In this document: positions 26,287 through 35,713 of the stretch, piece by piece
Numbering within the stretch: position 1 is the stretch's first letter
Layout: each line of letters starts with the position of its first letter
From: JAISFI01 sp031552335
GTDB lineage: Bacteria > Bacteroidota > Bacteroidia > Bacteroidales > Azobacteroidaceae
Direction: 5' to 3'
Assembly: GCA_031552335.1 (NCBI GenBank)
Contig: JAVBMQ010000124.1
Location: 1 to 64,000, forward strand
Length of the DNA stretch: 64,000 bases
Notes under the pieces: model-generated
What the model saw: the letters and a program-made list of their open reading frames with translations, nothing else
Database searches by the model: none
What the model was told of the DNA's origin: nothing
Program-made: the position numbers and the translations under genes

Positions 26287-27989
26287 TCAAATATCTAAGA
26301 CCATGTGATTTGCTTAGTGTATTATTAATCTTGTTGATAGGCACATCTTTTACTTTGCCGGTACAAGCACAAGTACCTTATGTTTCCAAAGCCTGGGTGG
26401 CCGATCAGGGTAACGGGACCTATAAAAATCCGATTTTGCATGCTGATTATTCCGATCCGGATGTGGTAAGGGTGGGAGATGATTTCTATATGACTGCATC
26501 CAGTTTTAATTGTGTTCCGGGTCTTCCGGTTTTACATTCTAAAGATTTGGTTAATTGGAAGATTGTTAATTATGCTTTGCCGGAACTACGCATGGAGGGA
26601 GTTACTCCTGAAAATTTCTTTGATCTTTCTCAACATGGGCGGGGAGTTTGGGCGCCTTGTATCCGTTATCATAACGGAGAATATATGATTTACTGGGGTG
26701 ATCCTGATTTTGGTATTTATGTAGTGAAAACAAAAGATATCCTGGGTAAATGGGATGAGCCTATCCTGGTTTTACCGGGAAAAGGCCGTATTGATCCGAG
26801 TCCTTTATTTGATGATGATGGAAGTGTATACCTGGTACATGCCTGGGCAGGAAGCCGGGCCGGTTTCAACAGTGTACTGACTATGGCTGAAATGAATGCC
26901 GAAGGAACAAAACTGATTCGTCCGGAAGTAATTGTTTTCAATGGATTCGAAGGAGGTGATAACAACCATACGGTAGAAGGTCCGAAGTGTTATAAAAGGA
27001 ATGGTTACTATTATATTTTTGCTCCTGCAGGAGGTGTACTAAGCGGATGGCAACTGGCTTTACGCTCTAAATCTGTTTACGGGCCTTATGAGTTTAAGAA
27101 GGTATTGCACCAGGGAAGCAGTCCGGTAAATGGTCCTCACCAGGGTGGATGGGTGACTACTCCCGATGGAAAAGAAGATTGGTTTGTTCACTTTCAGGAT
27201 AATGGTTGTTATGGGCGTATCATTCATCTGCAACCCATGAAGTGGGTAAATGATTGGCCGGTGATTGGAGTAGATAAGGAAGGGAAAGGCATCGGCGAAC
27301 CGGTATTGACTTATAAGAAACCAAATGTGGGGAAAACTTATTTCATAGAAACACCTGCCGAATCGGATGAATTCGATGATATGGAATTAGGAAAACAATG
27401 GGAATGGCACGGAAATCCGGAAGATACCTGGGCTTTCTTTTCTAACCAGGGTTATATTCGTTTATATCCCGGTTATTTGCCGAAGGGATATGTCAATATG
27501 TTCAGTTTGCCTAACCTGTTGATGCAGAAATTCCCTGCGGAGTTGTTTTCTGCTTCTCTCAAACTGACTTTCAATCCGTATGTGGAAAATGAAAGAGCCG
27601 GTTTGGTCGTTATGGGCTGGGATTATGCTACGCTGACATTGGTGAAAAAAGGGGAAGAATTGTACCTGGAACAAGAAATTTCCCTGAATAACGATAGAGA
27701 ACCTGTTGATAAAACAACATTTTCCATCCCGTATTGTAAAATAGAACAATTGCCATATCATACCAAAACTGAAAGTATATACCTGAAAGTGCAGGTTAAA
27801 GCGGAAGGTATGTGTGCTTTCTCCTATAGTAAAGACGGAAAGAATTATAAATCAGTAGGAGAACCATTCAAAGCCCGTCAGGGAAAATGGATAGGGGCCA
27901 AGGTGGGGCTTTTTGCCGTAGTTCCGCATGAAGCGGAAAAAGTCAGCCGCGGACATGCGGATTTTGACTGGTTCAGAATAGAGAAATGA
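26283..27989 (+). CDS. GH43 glycosidase with C-terminal concanavalin-like domain
   Basis: A 568-aa secreted protein (signal peptide ends PVQAQ). The five-bladed catalytic domain (about 35-350) shows HADYSDPDVVR (near 53), GRIDPSPLFDDDG (near 169) and TVEGPKCYKR (near 230), which supply the base Asp, modulator Asp and acid Glu. A beta-sandwich from about 365 to 565 is typical of the beta-xylosidase/arabinofuranosidase group sometimes called GH43_12. It starts inside the stop codon of the lyase gene (4-nt overlap), so the two are translationally coupled and probably act on the same polymer. Expected activity is alpha-arabinofuranosidase or beta-xylosidase. Confidence 0.85.
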   Translation: MIKYLRPCDLLSVLLILLIGTSFTLPVQAQVPYVSKAWVADQGNGTYKNPILHADYSDPDVVRVGDDFYMTASSFNCVPGLPVLHSKDLVNWKIVNYALPELRMEGVTPENFFDLSQHGRGVWAPCIRYHNGEYMIYWGDPDFGIYVVKTKDILGKWDEPILVLPGKGRIDPSPLFDDDGSVYLVHAWAGSRAGFNSVLTMAEMNAEGTKLIRPEVIVFNGFEGGDNNHTVEGPKCYKRNGYYYIFAPAGGVLSGWQLALRSKSVYGPYEFKKVLHQGSSPVNGPHQGGWVTTPDGKEDWFVHFQDNGCYGRIIHLQPMKWVNDWPVIGVDKEGKGIGEPVLTYKKPNVGKTYFIETPAESDEFDDMELGKQWEWHGNPEDTWAFFSNQGYIRLYPGYLPKGYVNMFSLPNLLMQKFPAELFSASLKLTFNPYVENERAGLVVMGWDYATLTLVKKGEELYLEQEISLNNDREPVDKTTFSIPYCKIEQLPYHTKTESIYLKVQVKAEGMCAFSYSKDGKNYKSVGEPFKARQGKWIGAKVGLFAVVPHEAEKVSRGHADFDWFRIEK

Positions 27990-28026
27990 ATAATATTCAT
28001 ATGTTAAATTTAAATTGAAAGATGTC

Positions 28027-30777
28027 ATGAGAAGAAATTTTATCTATGTTTTAATGATGTTATTCGTTGTAGCTCTTTCCGCTTCAGGACAGACCTATAA
28101 ATTGAATGACATGACTGCAACAGAGTTTGAAGCTGGGGGAAATACCCAGTGGAGCTTTGAAAGATACACTATTGCTACTGGTAATTATAGCTTGCTTACT
28201 ACCTATGGAGCAGATGGGCGTATCAATTATTTTGACCGTTACAATCCGGAACGTTTTGCCGGGATTCTGATTTGTCAGGCTCCCGAAGTATTGAGTAATC
28301 CGTATCCTGTTAAACGTAACAGTTGGTATGATACTACAATTGAATATGTATACGTTGGCCGTGATTATGAAGACTATACAGGACCGAAAGGTTATGAAGT
28401 ATATCCTACTTTAACAGCCAATTCTATCATAACTTTCAAAGTTCCGGCTGATGGCTTCTATAAAGTGGATATGTCTATTGTCAGGGAAGATAATATTAAT
28501 ATAGAACCACTTGAAGCCATCACTCGTATGCGTTTGGGTGGAGAAAGCCAGGTAGCTCCAACGGCTTCTTTGGGATTTAATTTCTACTTTGGCGCAGGAG
28601 GTAATTCTGCAAATCCGGAACCTAAACCGGAAAACCCTTCCGAAAACCTGAGATTCGACAAGCAACAGGTTGTTTCTAATTATTTTTATGTGCATGCTAA
28701 AGCCAATGATAAAATATCTTTTGAAGTCGGTGTTGGAGAACGGGCGGTAACTCCTTCTAATCCCAGAGATGCATGGGGACGTGCCAAATGGACGAACCTG
28801 GTTCTTACAACAGTTACAGAGGAAGTAGCTAAAGCTGATCAGGAAAAATTTGTTGACCTGTACGATGATGATGATTCATACATGGATGAATACAATGAAT
28901 TATTGGATAAGGCTTATGAACTTATAGATAATCCTGATTATGATAAATATCCGGAAGCTGCTTATGGCGCTTATGTAGATGCTTTTGAAGCCATTATCAG
29001 TGATGCTGTTAACATTACAAGAATGAATGTAGATCTGTATGTGGCAAGATTAAAAGCTACCATCAATATGTATCTGGCTTCAGAAATTGGTCTCAAATTA
29101 CATTATGATTTTGCGAATACAGAAAATGACACAGTTCCCGATTTGTCGGGAAACGGATATGCAGGAGCTTTACTCAGCGGTGCTAAGGTTGAAAAAATGG
29201 GCGAATATAATGTGCTGGAATTAGGAAATGCAAATGGTTACTTAGATATGGGAAAATCTTTTGGTAATGTAATCGGAACCATGGGTGATTATACCATTTC
29301 TTCTTATGTACGTATCGATGAATCTTCCAGTATTACTGGTAATGGAAACTTCCTTTGGACGTTTGCTTCACAAGCCGTTTGTGATAAAACAGTAGGAAAA
29401 TATATTAACTACCGGGTTACAAACCAGAAATATGCTTATTCTCTGACCGGTTGGGAAAAAGAATATAACTTTGATGCTAAGGCTCCTTTAGCTAAAGGTG
29501 AATGGAAGCATGTTGTATTTAAACAAAAAGGAAATATAGCTGCTTTATATGTGGATGGAGTAGTTGTAGTTCAGGTAGATACAATCCAGAAATCAACTGC
29601 TGCAAATCCAAGTGCGGTAGGCGCTACTGTTGCCAATTGGATCGGTCGTCCTCAGTTTAGCGGCGACAGTTATCTGAAAAACACCAAAGTCTATGATTTC
29701 AGAGTATACAACTATGCGATTGAAGATAGTGAAATCACTACTATGGCAGAAAAAATAGAAGACCTGGAATATGCTTATAATTATGGTGGTGATGGTGATT
29801 TTACTGCATTGAAAGCTTTGATTGCTGAATACAGAGCCATTGCTTCCGGAGCAGATGTGGGTGAGAATATGGGACAGTATCCGGAAGCTGCAATTTTCGA
29901 ATTTGAAGATGCTATTTTTGTTGCCCAGGATTTGGTTGATGATAATAAAGGTTCTCAATATCTGATTGATGCAGCTGTGAAAAAATTGGAAGATGCTTAT
30001 GTAACTTTCATGGCTGCTGCCGTTTCTATTATCGTTACTTCTACAAGTGAATGTGCGCTGGAATCCGGAATATATTATGTGAAAGCAGGTAAATATTACC
30101 TAACTGCACCTGTTGGCGCTGTGAATAATACTTATCTGACTATGAGTAAGAAACTTGAAAATCCGGAATTGTTAAATAACCGCCAGACATGGAATGTTCA
30201 ATTCAATGCAATAGAAGCGGCTGCAAATCCGGCCAGATATTCATTTGTTTCTTGCTTGGATGACAACTGGACCACTGCCACTATTCATATGGATGAACTG
30301 GGCCGTGTTAAATTAGGAGGACTGGACGCTACTGAATCAACTACCGGTGACAACCATATCTGGAGAAATCATTCCATATATTATAACGGTACAGCTTACG
30401 CTATTGTGAATGTGAAAAACAATACAAGCCTTGTATTCAAAGGAACAGAAAATACTGATGGTTCTATTAAAACAGAATACAGCACATCTGCAGATAAGAA
30501 ATTTATTTTTGATATTGTGAAATTGGCTGATGACAAAACATCAATCAAACCTAATTCTGCAAGCTCTTCTGCGATTGTATATGACGGTGGAAATATGATC
30601 GTGCTTGAAGGTATCAATGCAGGTAGTCTGATCAAGGTATACGATTTCTCCGGACGGATGTTGAAACAAGTGAAAGCCAACGCTTCACGTGAAGAAATCA
30701 ACATTCAGAAAGGTATGTATATTGTAAAAGTACAGACTTCCGAGGCTTCTTTCGCCCGTAAAGTTGTAATTAGATAA
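28027..30777 (+). CDS. Secreted LamG protein with T9SS type A sorting domain
   Basis: A 916-aa protein from the ATG at 28027; an in-frame TTG lies 12 nt upstream. The signal peptide ends ALSASGQ. Modules: N-terminal beta-sandwich (about 25-270) resembling carbohydrate-binding domains; FIVAR-like helices (280-355); LamG domain (about 360-580, LKLHYDFANTENDTVPDLSG); more helices (590-670); a trefoil-like domain (675-835, SGIYYVKAGKYYL); and a C-terminal type A domain (845-916) with IKVYDFSGRMLKQV, GMYIVKV and a final KVVIR. It should be exported by T9SS to the surface. It is third gene of the lyase operon, 37 bp after the GH43. No catalytic site was seen. Confidence 0.75.
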   Translation: MRRNFIYVLMMLFVVALSASGQTYKLNDMTATEFEAGGNTQWSFERYTIATGNYSLLTTYGADGRINYFDRYNPERFAGILICQAPEVLSNPYPVKRNSWYDTTIEYVYVGRDYEDYTGPKGYEVYPTLTANSIITFKVPADGFYKVDMSIVREDNINIEPLEAITRMRLGGESQVAPTASLGFNFYFGAGGNSANPEPKPENPSENLRFDKQQVVSNYFYVHAKANDKISFEVGVGERAVTPSNPRDAWGRAKWTNLVLTTVTEEVAKADQEKFVDLYDDDDSYMDEYNELLDKAYELIDNPDYDKYPEAAYGAYVDAFEAIISDAVNITRMNVDLYVARLKATINMYLASEIGLKLHYDFANTENDTVPDLSGNGYAGALLSGAKVEKMGEYNVLELGNANGYLDMGKSFGNVIGTMGDYTISSYVRIDESSSITGNGNFLWTFASQAVCDKTVGKYINYRVTNQKYAYSLTGWEKEYNFDAKAPLAKGEWKHVVFKQKGNIAALYVDGVVVVQVDTIQKSTAANPSAVGATVANWIGRPQFSGDSYLKNTKVYDFRVYNYAIEDSEITTMAEKIEDLEYAYNYGGDGDFTALKALIAEYRAIASGADVGENMGQYPEAAIFEFEDAIFVAQDLVDDNKGSQYLIDAAVKKLEDAYVTFMAAAVSIIVTSTSECALESGIYYVKAGKYYLTAPVGAVNNTYLTMSKKLENPELLNNRQTWNVQFNAIEAAANPARYSFVSCLDDNWTTATIHMDELGRVKLGGLDATESTTGDNHIWRNHSIYYNGTAYAIVNVKNNTSLVFKGTENTDGSIKTEYSTSADKKFIFDIVKLADDKTSIKPNSASSSAIVYDGGNMIVLEGINAGSLIKVYDFSGRMLKQVKANASREEINIQKGMYIVKVQTSEASFARKVVIR

Positions 30778-30804
30778 TCTTTTTGCGGTATTTATTAAGA
30801 AAAG

Positions 30805-30850
30805 TTGAAGATGGGTGTGTCAAATACATACTTTTGGCACACCTTCTTTT
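30805..30850 (+). terminator. Terminator-like hairpin between T9SS genes
   Basis: GAAGATGGGTGTGTCAAA and TTTTGGCACACCTTCTTTT form an imperfect stem with an AT-rich loop and a short T-run. It lies 30 nt after the LamG gene and just before the next ATG. Confidence 0.6.
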
Positions 30851-30864
30851 AAAGACAAAAGATC

Positions 30865-33522
30865 ATGAAAAAAATGAATGTCTTCAAAAAACAATTGTTG
30901 CTTACTTTTTCAGCCCTTGCCTTTATTGTTTCTTCCTCAGAGGCTCAGAGTTTCAAACATCCGGGAATCCTTCATACACAAGAAGATTTTGACCGGATCA
31001 AGGAAAAGTTGGCCGCTAAAGAGGCGCCTTATGTGGCAGGCTATAATAAGCTGACAAGTGGAACTTATGCTCAATTGACACATACTTCCGCTCCGACGGC
31101 TATGATTGTCAGGGGTGGAACAAGTGGAGAGAATTATGCTGCTGCTATGAGAGATGCTGCTGCTGCTTATCAGTGCGGACTTCGCTGGCGACTTTCGGGA
31201 GATACAAAATATGCTGATAAGGCAGTGGAAATTCTCAATGCCTGGGCGCATGTTTGTAAGGGTGTCGGTGGCGATACTAACGCTTCTTTGGCTTCCGGGT
31301 TGTATGGATATGAATTTGCCAATGCTGCTGAACTGGTACGAGATTATGAAGGTTGGAAAGAGGCCGATTTTGTTGCTTTCAAACGTTTCATGCTGGATGT
31401 CTTTTATCCGGGAAATGCGGATTTCCTGAGAAGACGTCATGGAACTTGCGATAGCCATTATTGGTCTAATTGGGGATTGTGTAATGTGCTTGCCATGATG
31501 TCGATTGGTATTTTATGTGATGATGTGTTTATTTATAACCAGGGAATTACATATTATAAAAAACAAAGCGGTTACAATGAATGTCTCAACAGATTGGTTT
31601 GGAAATTGTATGAAGATGAACGCGGACCTTTAGGATATCTCGGTCAGATGCAGGAATCCAACCGGGACCAGGGGCATTCACTGATGGCTGCCGGATTGGC
31701 TGCCGATGTTTGTGAAATTGCCTGGAGCCAGGGTGAAGATTTGTATTCTTTTGATGATAATAGATTAGCTGCCGGTTTGGAGTATGTAGCCTGTTATAAT
31801 TCGGGAGTTGATGATGTTCCTAATACGCTGTATGCCAGCTGCGATAGCGGAAACCAACCTACGATAGGTTCCGGAGGAAGAGGCGGTGATCGTCCGATCT
31901 GGGCGCGTATCTTAGGTCATTATGAAGGTCGCCGGGGTATCACCATGAAATATTCCCGCATCATGTCCAATAAAGTGGGCGTTGAAGGTGGTGGAGGATA
32001 TTATGGCTCTACCAGTGGTGGATTTGACCATTTGGGTTTCGGTACTTTGATGTGTACGAGGGATGCTATTACTTCAGATATGGCTCCAACACTGATATCT
32101 CCGGTTATTTTCTGTAATGGTACTAAAAATGAAGTTTCGGAATACAGCAATCTGATTCCGGGAGATATGCTTATTCTTAGTCCGCAATTGCCCGATGGAG
32201 AAGAAGATACAGGGAATTGGAAATGGGAAAACGGAAGTACTTCCAGAGAATTGAACCTGACTGCTGAAAAAAGTGGTATTTACAGGGTCGTTTATACAAA
32301 TAAAGAAGGTATTGAAAGTACCCAATATTTCAGTTTGGCTGTAAAAGGAGATTGTACTCAGGATACTTTCACTCCATGCATTACTGTTGGTACACAGGAA
32401 TATAATGATACGGTAATTGTGTTGATGCCCAGAACAGAGTTTAATCTGTCTGTTAAAACTCCTAATTCAAGATACGGTACATGGAAGTGGAGCAATGGAG
32501 CTACTACCAATAATATAACTGTAAGTAATATCAGTTCGGAACGGACTTATTCGGTTACATATCTCAATCAGGGTGGGTTTGAAAGTCAATTGAGGTTCCA
32601 TATCAAATTAAGTTATTTGTCTCCGGCATTAAAAGCCAACGGAGGAACCCTTGAAAAAACCAATACTGCCCTGATAAAATCCGGACAGTCTGTAGAATTG
32701 ATCCCTTCCGTATACAAAACCGGAGGAACCTGGCTGTGGAGTAACGGAAGCGAGGAGAGTTCCGTTTTATTGGAAAATTTACAGGAAAGCCAAAAGGTTT
32801 CAGTGACGTATACATATGGTGAAGTAGACTATACCGCAGATTATCAGATCAATGTTTATACATTGAGTAAACAAATGGAAGTTGGTAAATATTATATCAG
32901 GGATGCATCAGGGGGTACTTATCTGACAAATGACGGAGGTTCAGTTCCTGTTTTTTCTTCCAGATCAGATACAGATCAGAATTCCCAACTCTGGAATATT
33001 ACCAAAGATGGCGATCGGTATAAAATATTATCAGCCAAAGATGGAAAATATATCAATGAAAAAGGTGTTTTCGGTACCAATCCATATTATACAGCATGGA
33101 ATACATACAGTTTTCACTGGATTATCGGAACAAAATATTACGCTATTCAAAATGGAGGCAGTGCGGGCACTCAATACTGGAAAATAAACGGTTCTATAGT
33201 CAATGGAGCAGGAGATAGTTCATTGACAGGTTTCCCCTTTGAAATTCTTTCTTCTACAGATGTCGGAATCGACCAGCAATATCTTCAGAAAACAACAATC
33301 TTCCCTAATCCGGTACAGGATCGGTTGATTGTAAATGTTCCCGAATTAACACAGGGTTCTGTAAATTTAATTTTGTGTTCAATCACCGGTAAAATAGTTA
33401 AAACGTTTACTTGTACATCAGGGTATAACGAATTTGATGTCAATGATTTATCTTCTGGTATTTATATCGCTTCGTTGACAAGTAATACAGGAAAAGAAGT
33501 ATTTAAACTGATAAAAAAATAA
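30865..33522 (+). CDS. Alginate-lyase-family protein with Ig-like repeats and T9SS tail
   Basis: An 885-aa protein with a signal peptide (ends SSSEAQ). The catalytic alpha-toroid (about 25-390) begins HPGILHTQEDFDRIKEKL and has DSHYWSNWGLCNVLAMMSIG and QESNRDQGHSLMAAG, matching the alginate_lyase superfamily (PL5/PL38-like); the Asn/His/Tyr set is plausible. Three tandem Ig-like repeats follow (about 430-490, 516-580, 600-665), each with a W-x-W-x-N-G core (GNWKWENGS, GTWKWSNGA, GTWLWSNGS). Then comes a trefoil-like domain (671-795) and a type A C-terminal domain (800-885; IFPNPVQDRLIV). Predicted surface lyase for a uronate polymer; activity is not proven by sequence. Confidence 0.75.
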   Translation: MKKMNVFKKQLLLTFSALAFIVSSSEAQSFKHPGILHTQEDFDRIKEKLAAKEAPYVAGYNKLTSGTYAQLTHTSAPTAMIVRGGTSGENYAAAMRDAAAAYQCGLRWRLSGDTKYADKAVEILNAWAHVCKGVGGDTNASLASGLYGYEFANAAELVRDYEGWKEADFVAFKRFMLDVFYPGNADFLRRRHGTCDSHYWSNWGLCNVLAMMSIGILCDDVFIYNQGITYYKKQSGYNECLNRLVWKLYEDERGPLGYLGQMQESNRDQGHSLMAAGLAADVCEIAWSQGEDLYSFDDNRLAAGLEYVACYNSGVDDVPNTLYASCDSGNQPTIGSGGRGGDRPIWARILGHYEGRRGITMKYSRIMSNKVGVEGGGGYYGSTSGGFDHLGFGTLMCTRDAITSDMAPTLISPVIFCNGTKNEVSEYSNLIPGDMLILSPQLPDGEEDTGNWKWENGSTSRELNLTAEKSGIYRVVYTNKEGIESTQYFSLAVKGDCTQDTFTPCITVGTQEYNDTVIVLMPRTEFNLSVKTPNSRYGTWKWSNGATTNNITVSNISSERTYSVTYLNQGGFESQLRFHIKLSYLSPALKANGGTLEKTNTALIKSGQSVELIPSVYKTGGTWLWSNGSEESSVLLENLQESQKVSVTYTYGEVDYTADYQINVYTLSKQMEVGKYYIRDASGGTYLTNDGGSVPVFSSRSDTDQNSQLWNITKDGDRYKILSAKDGKYINEKGVFGTNPYYTAWNTYSFHWIIGTKYYAIQNGGSAGTQYWKINGSIVNGAGDSSLTGFPFEILSSTDVGIDQQYLQKTTIFPNPVQDRLIVNVPELTQGSVNLILCSITGKIVKTFTCTSGYNEFDVNDLSSGIYIASLTSNTGKEVFKLIKK

Positions 33523-33525
33523 AAT

Positions 33526-33866
33526 AATTATCCGCATGTTTCCCAAGGCTGAAGGATTTAAAGCATTAGGATAGGGCAACGCCTATTCATGTTCGGAAGA
33601 TTTGCACCCAACGGGCGCTTCCCTAGTAAGCAGTGGCCCTAGGGCACTGTATTTAAGGAGCCTTCCGCTGTTAGCCTGCAGAGCCGGCATTCAGAAACAA
33701 ACGCCTGCTCTGCAGGCTGGGTTGAGTAGACGATACTTCGAACAGTGGCTTAGAGCCACTGTTTACTTAGGAAGCGTCCGTTGGGTGCAAATCTTCCGAA
33801 CATGAATAGGCGTTGCCCTATGCTATTGCTCAAAGGCCTTTAGCCTTTGAAAATATGCGCATAATC
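33526..33866. repeat. Nested palindromic element, copy 1 (~340 bp)
   Basis: This fills almost all of the 381-bp gap between the alginate-lyase-family and GH88 genes. Outer modules ATTATCCGCATG... and ...GCGCATAATC flank a long inverted pair: GATAGGGCAACGCCTATTC, then ATGTTCGGAAGATTTGCACC on the left, with complements on the right ending CCGAACATGAATAGG. Inside are AGTAAGCAGTGGCC and GCCTGCAGAGCCGGC with their mirror copies. Shared modules occur at 35.4, 37.8, 52.1 and 57.7 kb. No transposase or credible ORF is inside. Confidence 0.9.
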
Positions 33867-33903
33867 AAAAAATGTAATTAATCACATCTAAAAATATCCA
33901 AAA

Positions 33904-35100
33904 ATGAAAATTCTGGCATCTATATTTACTGCATTGATTTTAGTGTCTTCTTGTTCTTCCGGGAAAGACGAATTTAGCACAGATATTGCATTAAAGTATT
34001 GTGATTCTCAAATTGCACGAACCCTTTCTGAAATCGGGGATGCAGCCATGATGCCCAGAAATATCATGGATAGTCTCGACCATTGGAAAATGGTACCGGT
34101 TCATATCGGCGAATGGACTGTTGGCTTTTGGCCGGGCATTCTTTGGTATAATTACGAAAATACTCAATCGGAAGAGATGAAAGCTCATGCGACCCATTAT
34201 ACCGATTTGCTGGAGCCATTGACAAAACTTCCGGCTTATGACCATGATTTGGGTTTCCAGATTTTCTGTAGTTACGGAAATGCTTATCGTCTTACCGGAA
34301 ATGAAGCATACAAACAAATCATCCTGAATGCTGCCGATACTTTGGCTACTTTGTTTAATCCTACCGTCGGAACTATTTTATCCTGGCCGCGGGAAGTAGA
34401 GCCACGCAACTGGCCGCATAATACAATCATGGATAATATGATCAATCTGGAAATGTTGTTTTGGGCTGCCAAAAACGGAGGCGATAAAAAATTGTATGAT
34501 ATTGCAGTGACTCATGCCGTAACAACAATGAACAATCATTTCCGTCCGGATGGTTCCTGTTACCATGTAGCAGTCTATGATACCATCACCGGACAACTGA
34601 TCAAAGGTGTTACTCATCAGGGTTATGCTGATGAAACGATGTGGGCGAGGGGACAAGCCTGGGCAATTTATGGCTATACAATGGTGTACAGGGAAACAAA
34701 CGACAAACAATTCCTTCGTTTCGCCGAAAAAATATCTGATATTTATTTGACCCGATTGCCGGGAGATTATGTTCCTTATTGGGATTTCGATGCACCGGAT
34801 ATTCCTGAAGAACCCAAAGATGCCTCTTCTGCAGCTATTGTTGCTTCTGCATTATTGGAATTATCCCAATTAGAAGATAACCAGGAAAAAGCAGCTCTTT
34901 ATAAAGAATCAGCCTTGAAAATGCTTGAAAACCTTTCGTCGGCGCTATATCAGAGCAGGGAACAAAAACCTTCTTTTTTATTACATTCTACCGGGCATAA
35001 ACCTGCCGGATCGGAAATAGATGCTTCTATTAATTATGCAGATTATTATTATATTGAAGCCTTGATGCGCTTGAAAAAATATAGTAGTTTTGCCGGATAA
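33904..35100 (+). CDS. GH88 unsaturated glucuronyl hydrolase (lipoprotein)
   Basis: A 398-aa protein with a lipoprotein signal (ILVSSCSSG), so probably membrane-anchored on the periplasmic side or at the surface. The (alpha/alpha)6 barrel carries the two Asp motifs expected for GH88: YDHDLGFQIFCSYGNAYRLTG (Asp near 111) and HNTIMDNMINLEML (Asp near 179), plus GYADETMWARGQAW and a C-terminal DYYYIEALMRL. GH88 removes the 4,5-unsaturated uronate that lyases leave on oligosaccharide ends, which fits the two lyase-type genes upstream. It is preceded and followed by palindromic elements, so operon membership is unclear. Confidence 0.85.
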   Translation: MKILASIFTALILVSSCSSGKDEFSTDIALKYCDSQIARTLSEIGDAAMMPRNIMDSLDHWKMVPVHIGEWTVGFWPGILWYNYENTQSEEMKAHATHYTDLLEPLTKLPAYDHDLGFQIFCSYGNAYRLTGNEAYKQIILNAADTLATLFNPTVGTILSWPREVEPRNWPHNTIMDNMINLEMLFWAAKNGGDKKLYDIAVTHAVTTMNNHFRPDGSCYHVAVYDTITGQLIKGVTHQGYADETMWARGQAWAIYGYTMVYRETNDKQFLRFAEKISDIYLTRLPGDYVPYWDFDAPDIPEEPKDASSAAIVASALLELSQLEDNQEKAALYKESALKMLENLSSALYQSREQKPSFLLHSTGHKPAGSEIDASINYADYYYIEALMRLKKYSSFAG

Positions 35101-35132
35101 CAGAATTGTCTGTAAAAAACAACATATTTATC

Positions 35133-35498
35133 ATGAAGTTGATGAGAACTACGTATTTCATCATTTGTATATTCTTCTTTTTATTATCTCTCTTTGCTTG
35201 TTCCCATAAAGAAGAACAGACAAAGAGAGATCCTGTATATGATTTTTCAGCGATTGACCAAAGAATTACATCCTGGATCGATTCTGCTTATTATCCCGGA
35301 GCCTTGTTGGCGATTGCTAAAGATAATCAAGTCATTCATCAGAAGGTGTACGGGAATTATACTGAAGATGAAGTTGTTTATGTCGCTTCTGCCGGGAAGT
35401 GGCTGGCTGCAGCTGTTATTGCGGCTATTAGGATGATAGATAGGGTAATGTCTATTCATGTTGGAAGGATTTGCGCCCAACGGGCGCTTCCTAAGTAA
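35133..35498 (+). pseudogene. Truncated serine beta-lactamase-family lipoprotein
   Basis: An ATG at 35133 begins a lipoprotein signal (FFFLLSLFACSHKEE). The N-terminal part of the serine beta-lactamase/penicillin-binding-like fold follows, with PGALLAIAKDNQVIHQKVYG and VASAGKW, which holds the Ser-x-x-Lys pair. After WLAAAVIAAI (about 35425) the frame runs into the palindromic element starting near 35427, and the last roughly 24 residues (ending ICAQRALPK) are read from repeat sequence. About 100 of an expected 350-400 residues remain, and the rest of the gene is absent downstream. Relatives are esterases or peptidases. This copy should be inactive. Confidence 0.75.
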
Positions 35499-35690
35499 AG
35501 CAGTGGCTCTAAGCCACTGTATTTAAGGAGTCTTCTTGTAATTAGCCTGCAGAGCAGGCCTTTTGGATTGGCGAGTGGTAACAGACGCCTGCTCTGCAGG
35601 CTTAGTTGAGTAAGTGGTACATAGAATACAGTGGCTTAGAGCCACTGCTTACTTAGGAAGCGCCCTTTGGGCGCAATTCTTCCGAAAGTG
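35427..35690. repeat. Nested palindromic element, copy 2
   Basis: The left part ATTAGGAT...AGGGTAATGTCTATTC resembles the ATTAGGATAGGGCAACGCC module of copy 1 with a short insertion. ATTTGCGCCCAACGGGCGC and AGCAGTGGCTCTAAGCCACTG follow, then GCCTGCAGAGCAGGC, and the mirrored set runs to about 35690. It forms the 3' end of the truncated beta-lactamase-family ORF and ends about 24 nt before the GH97 start. Confidence 0.85.
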
Positions 35691-35713
35691 ATTAAATTTA
35701 TTGAACGATTGAT

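Noticed and set aside
30937..31458. 173-aa minus-strand ORF
   Set aside because: Antisense to the catalytic domain of the alginate-lyase-family gene; no recognisable protein features.
33602..33805. 67-aa ORF inside the first palindromic element
   Set aside because: It is read through the repeat modules and its mirror arm; a similar ORF of other sequence appears by chance in other copies. No start signal or homology was recognised.
33526..33866. Insertion sequence with transposase
   Set aside because: The inverted repeats enclose no transposase-sized ORF, and the arms make up nearly the whole element.
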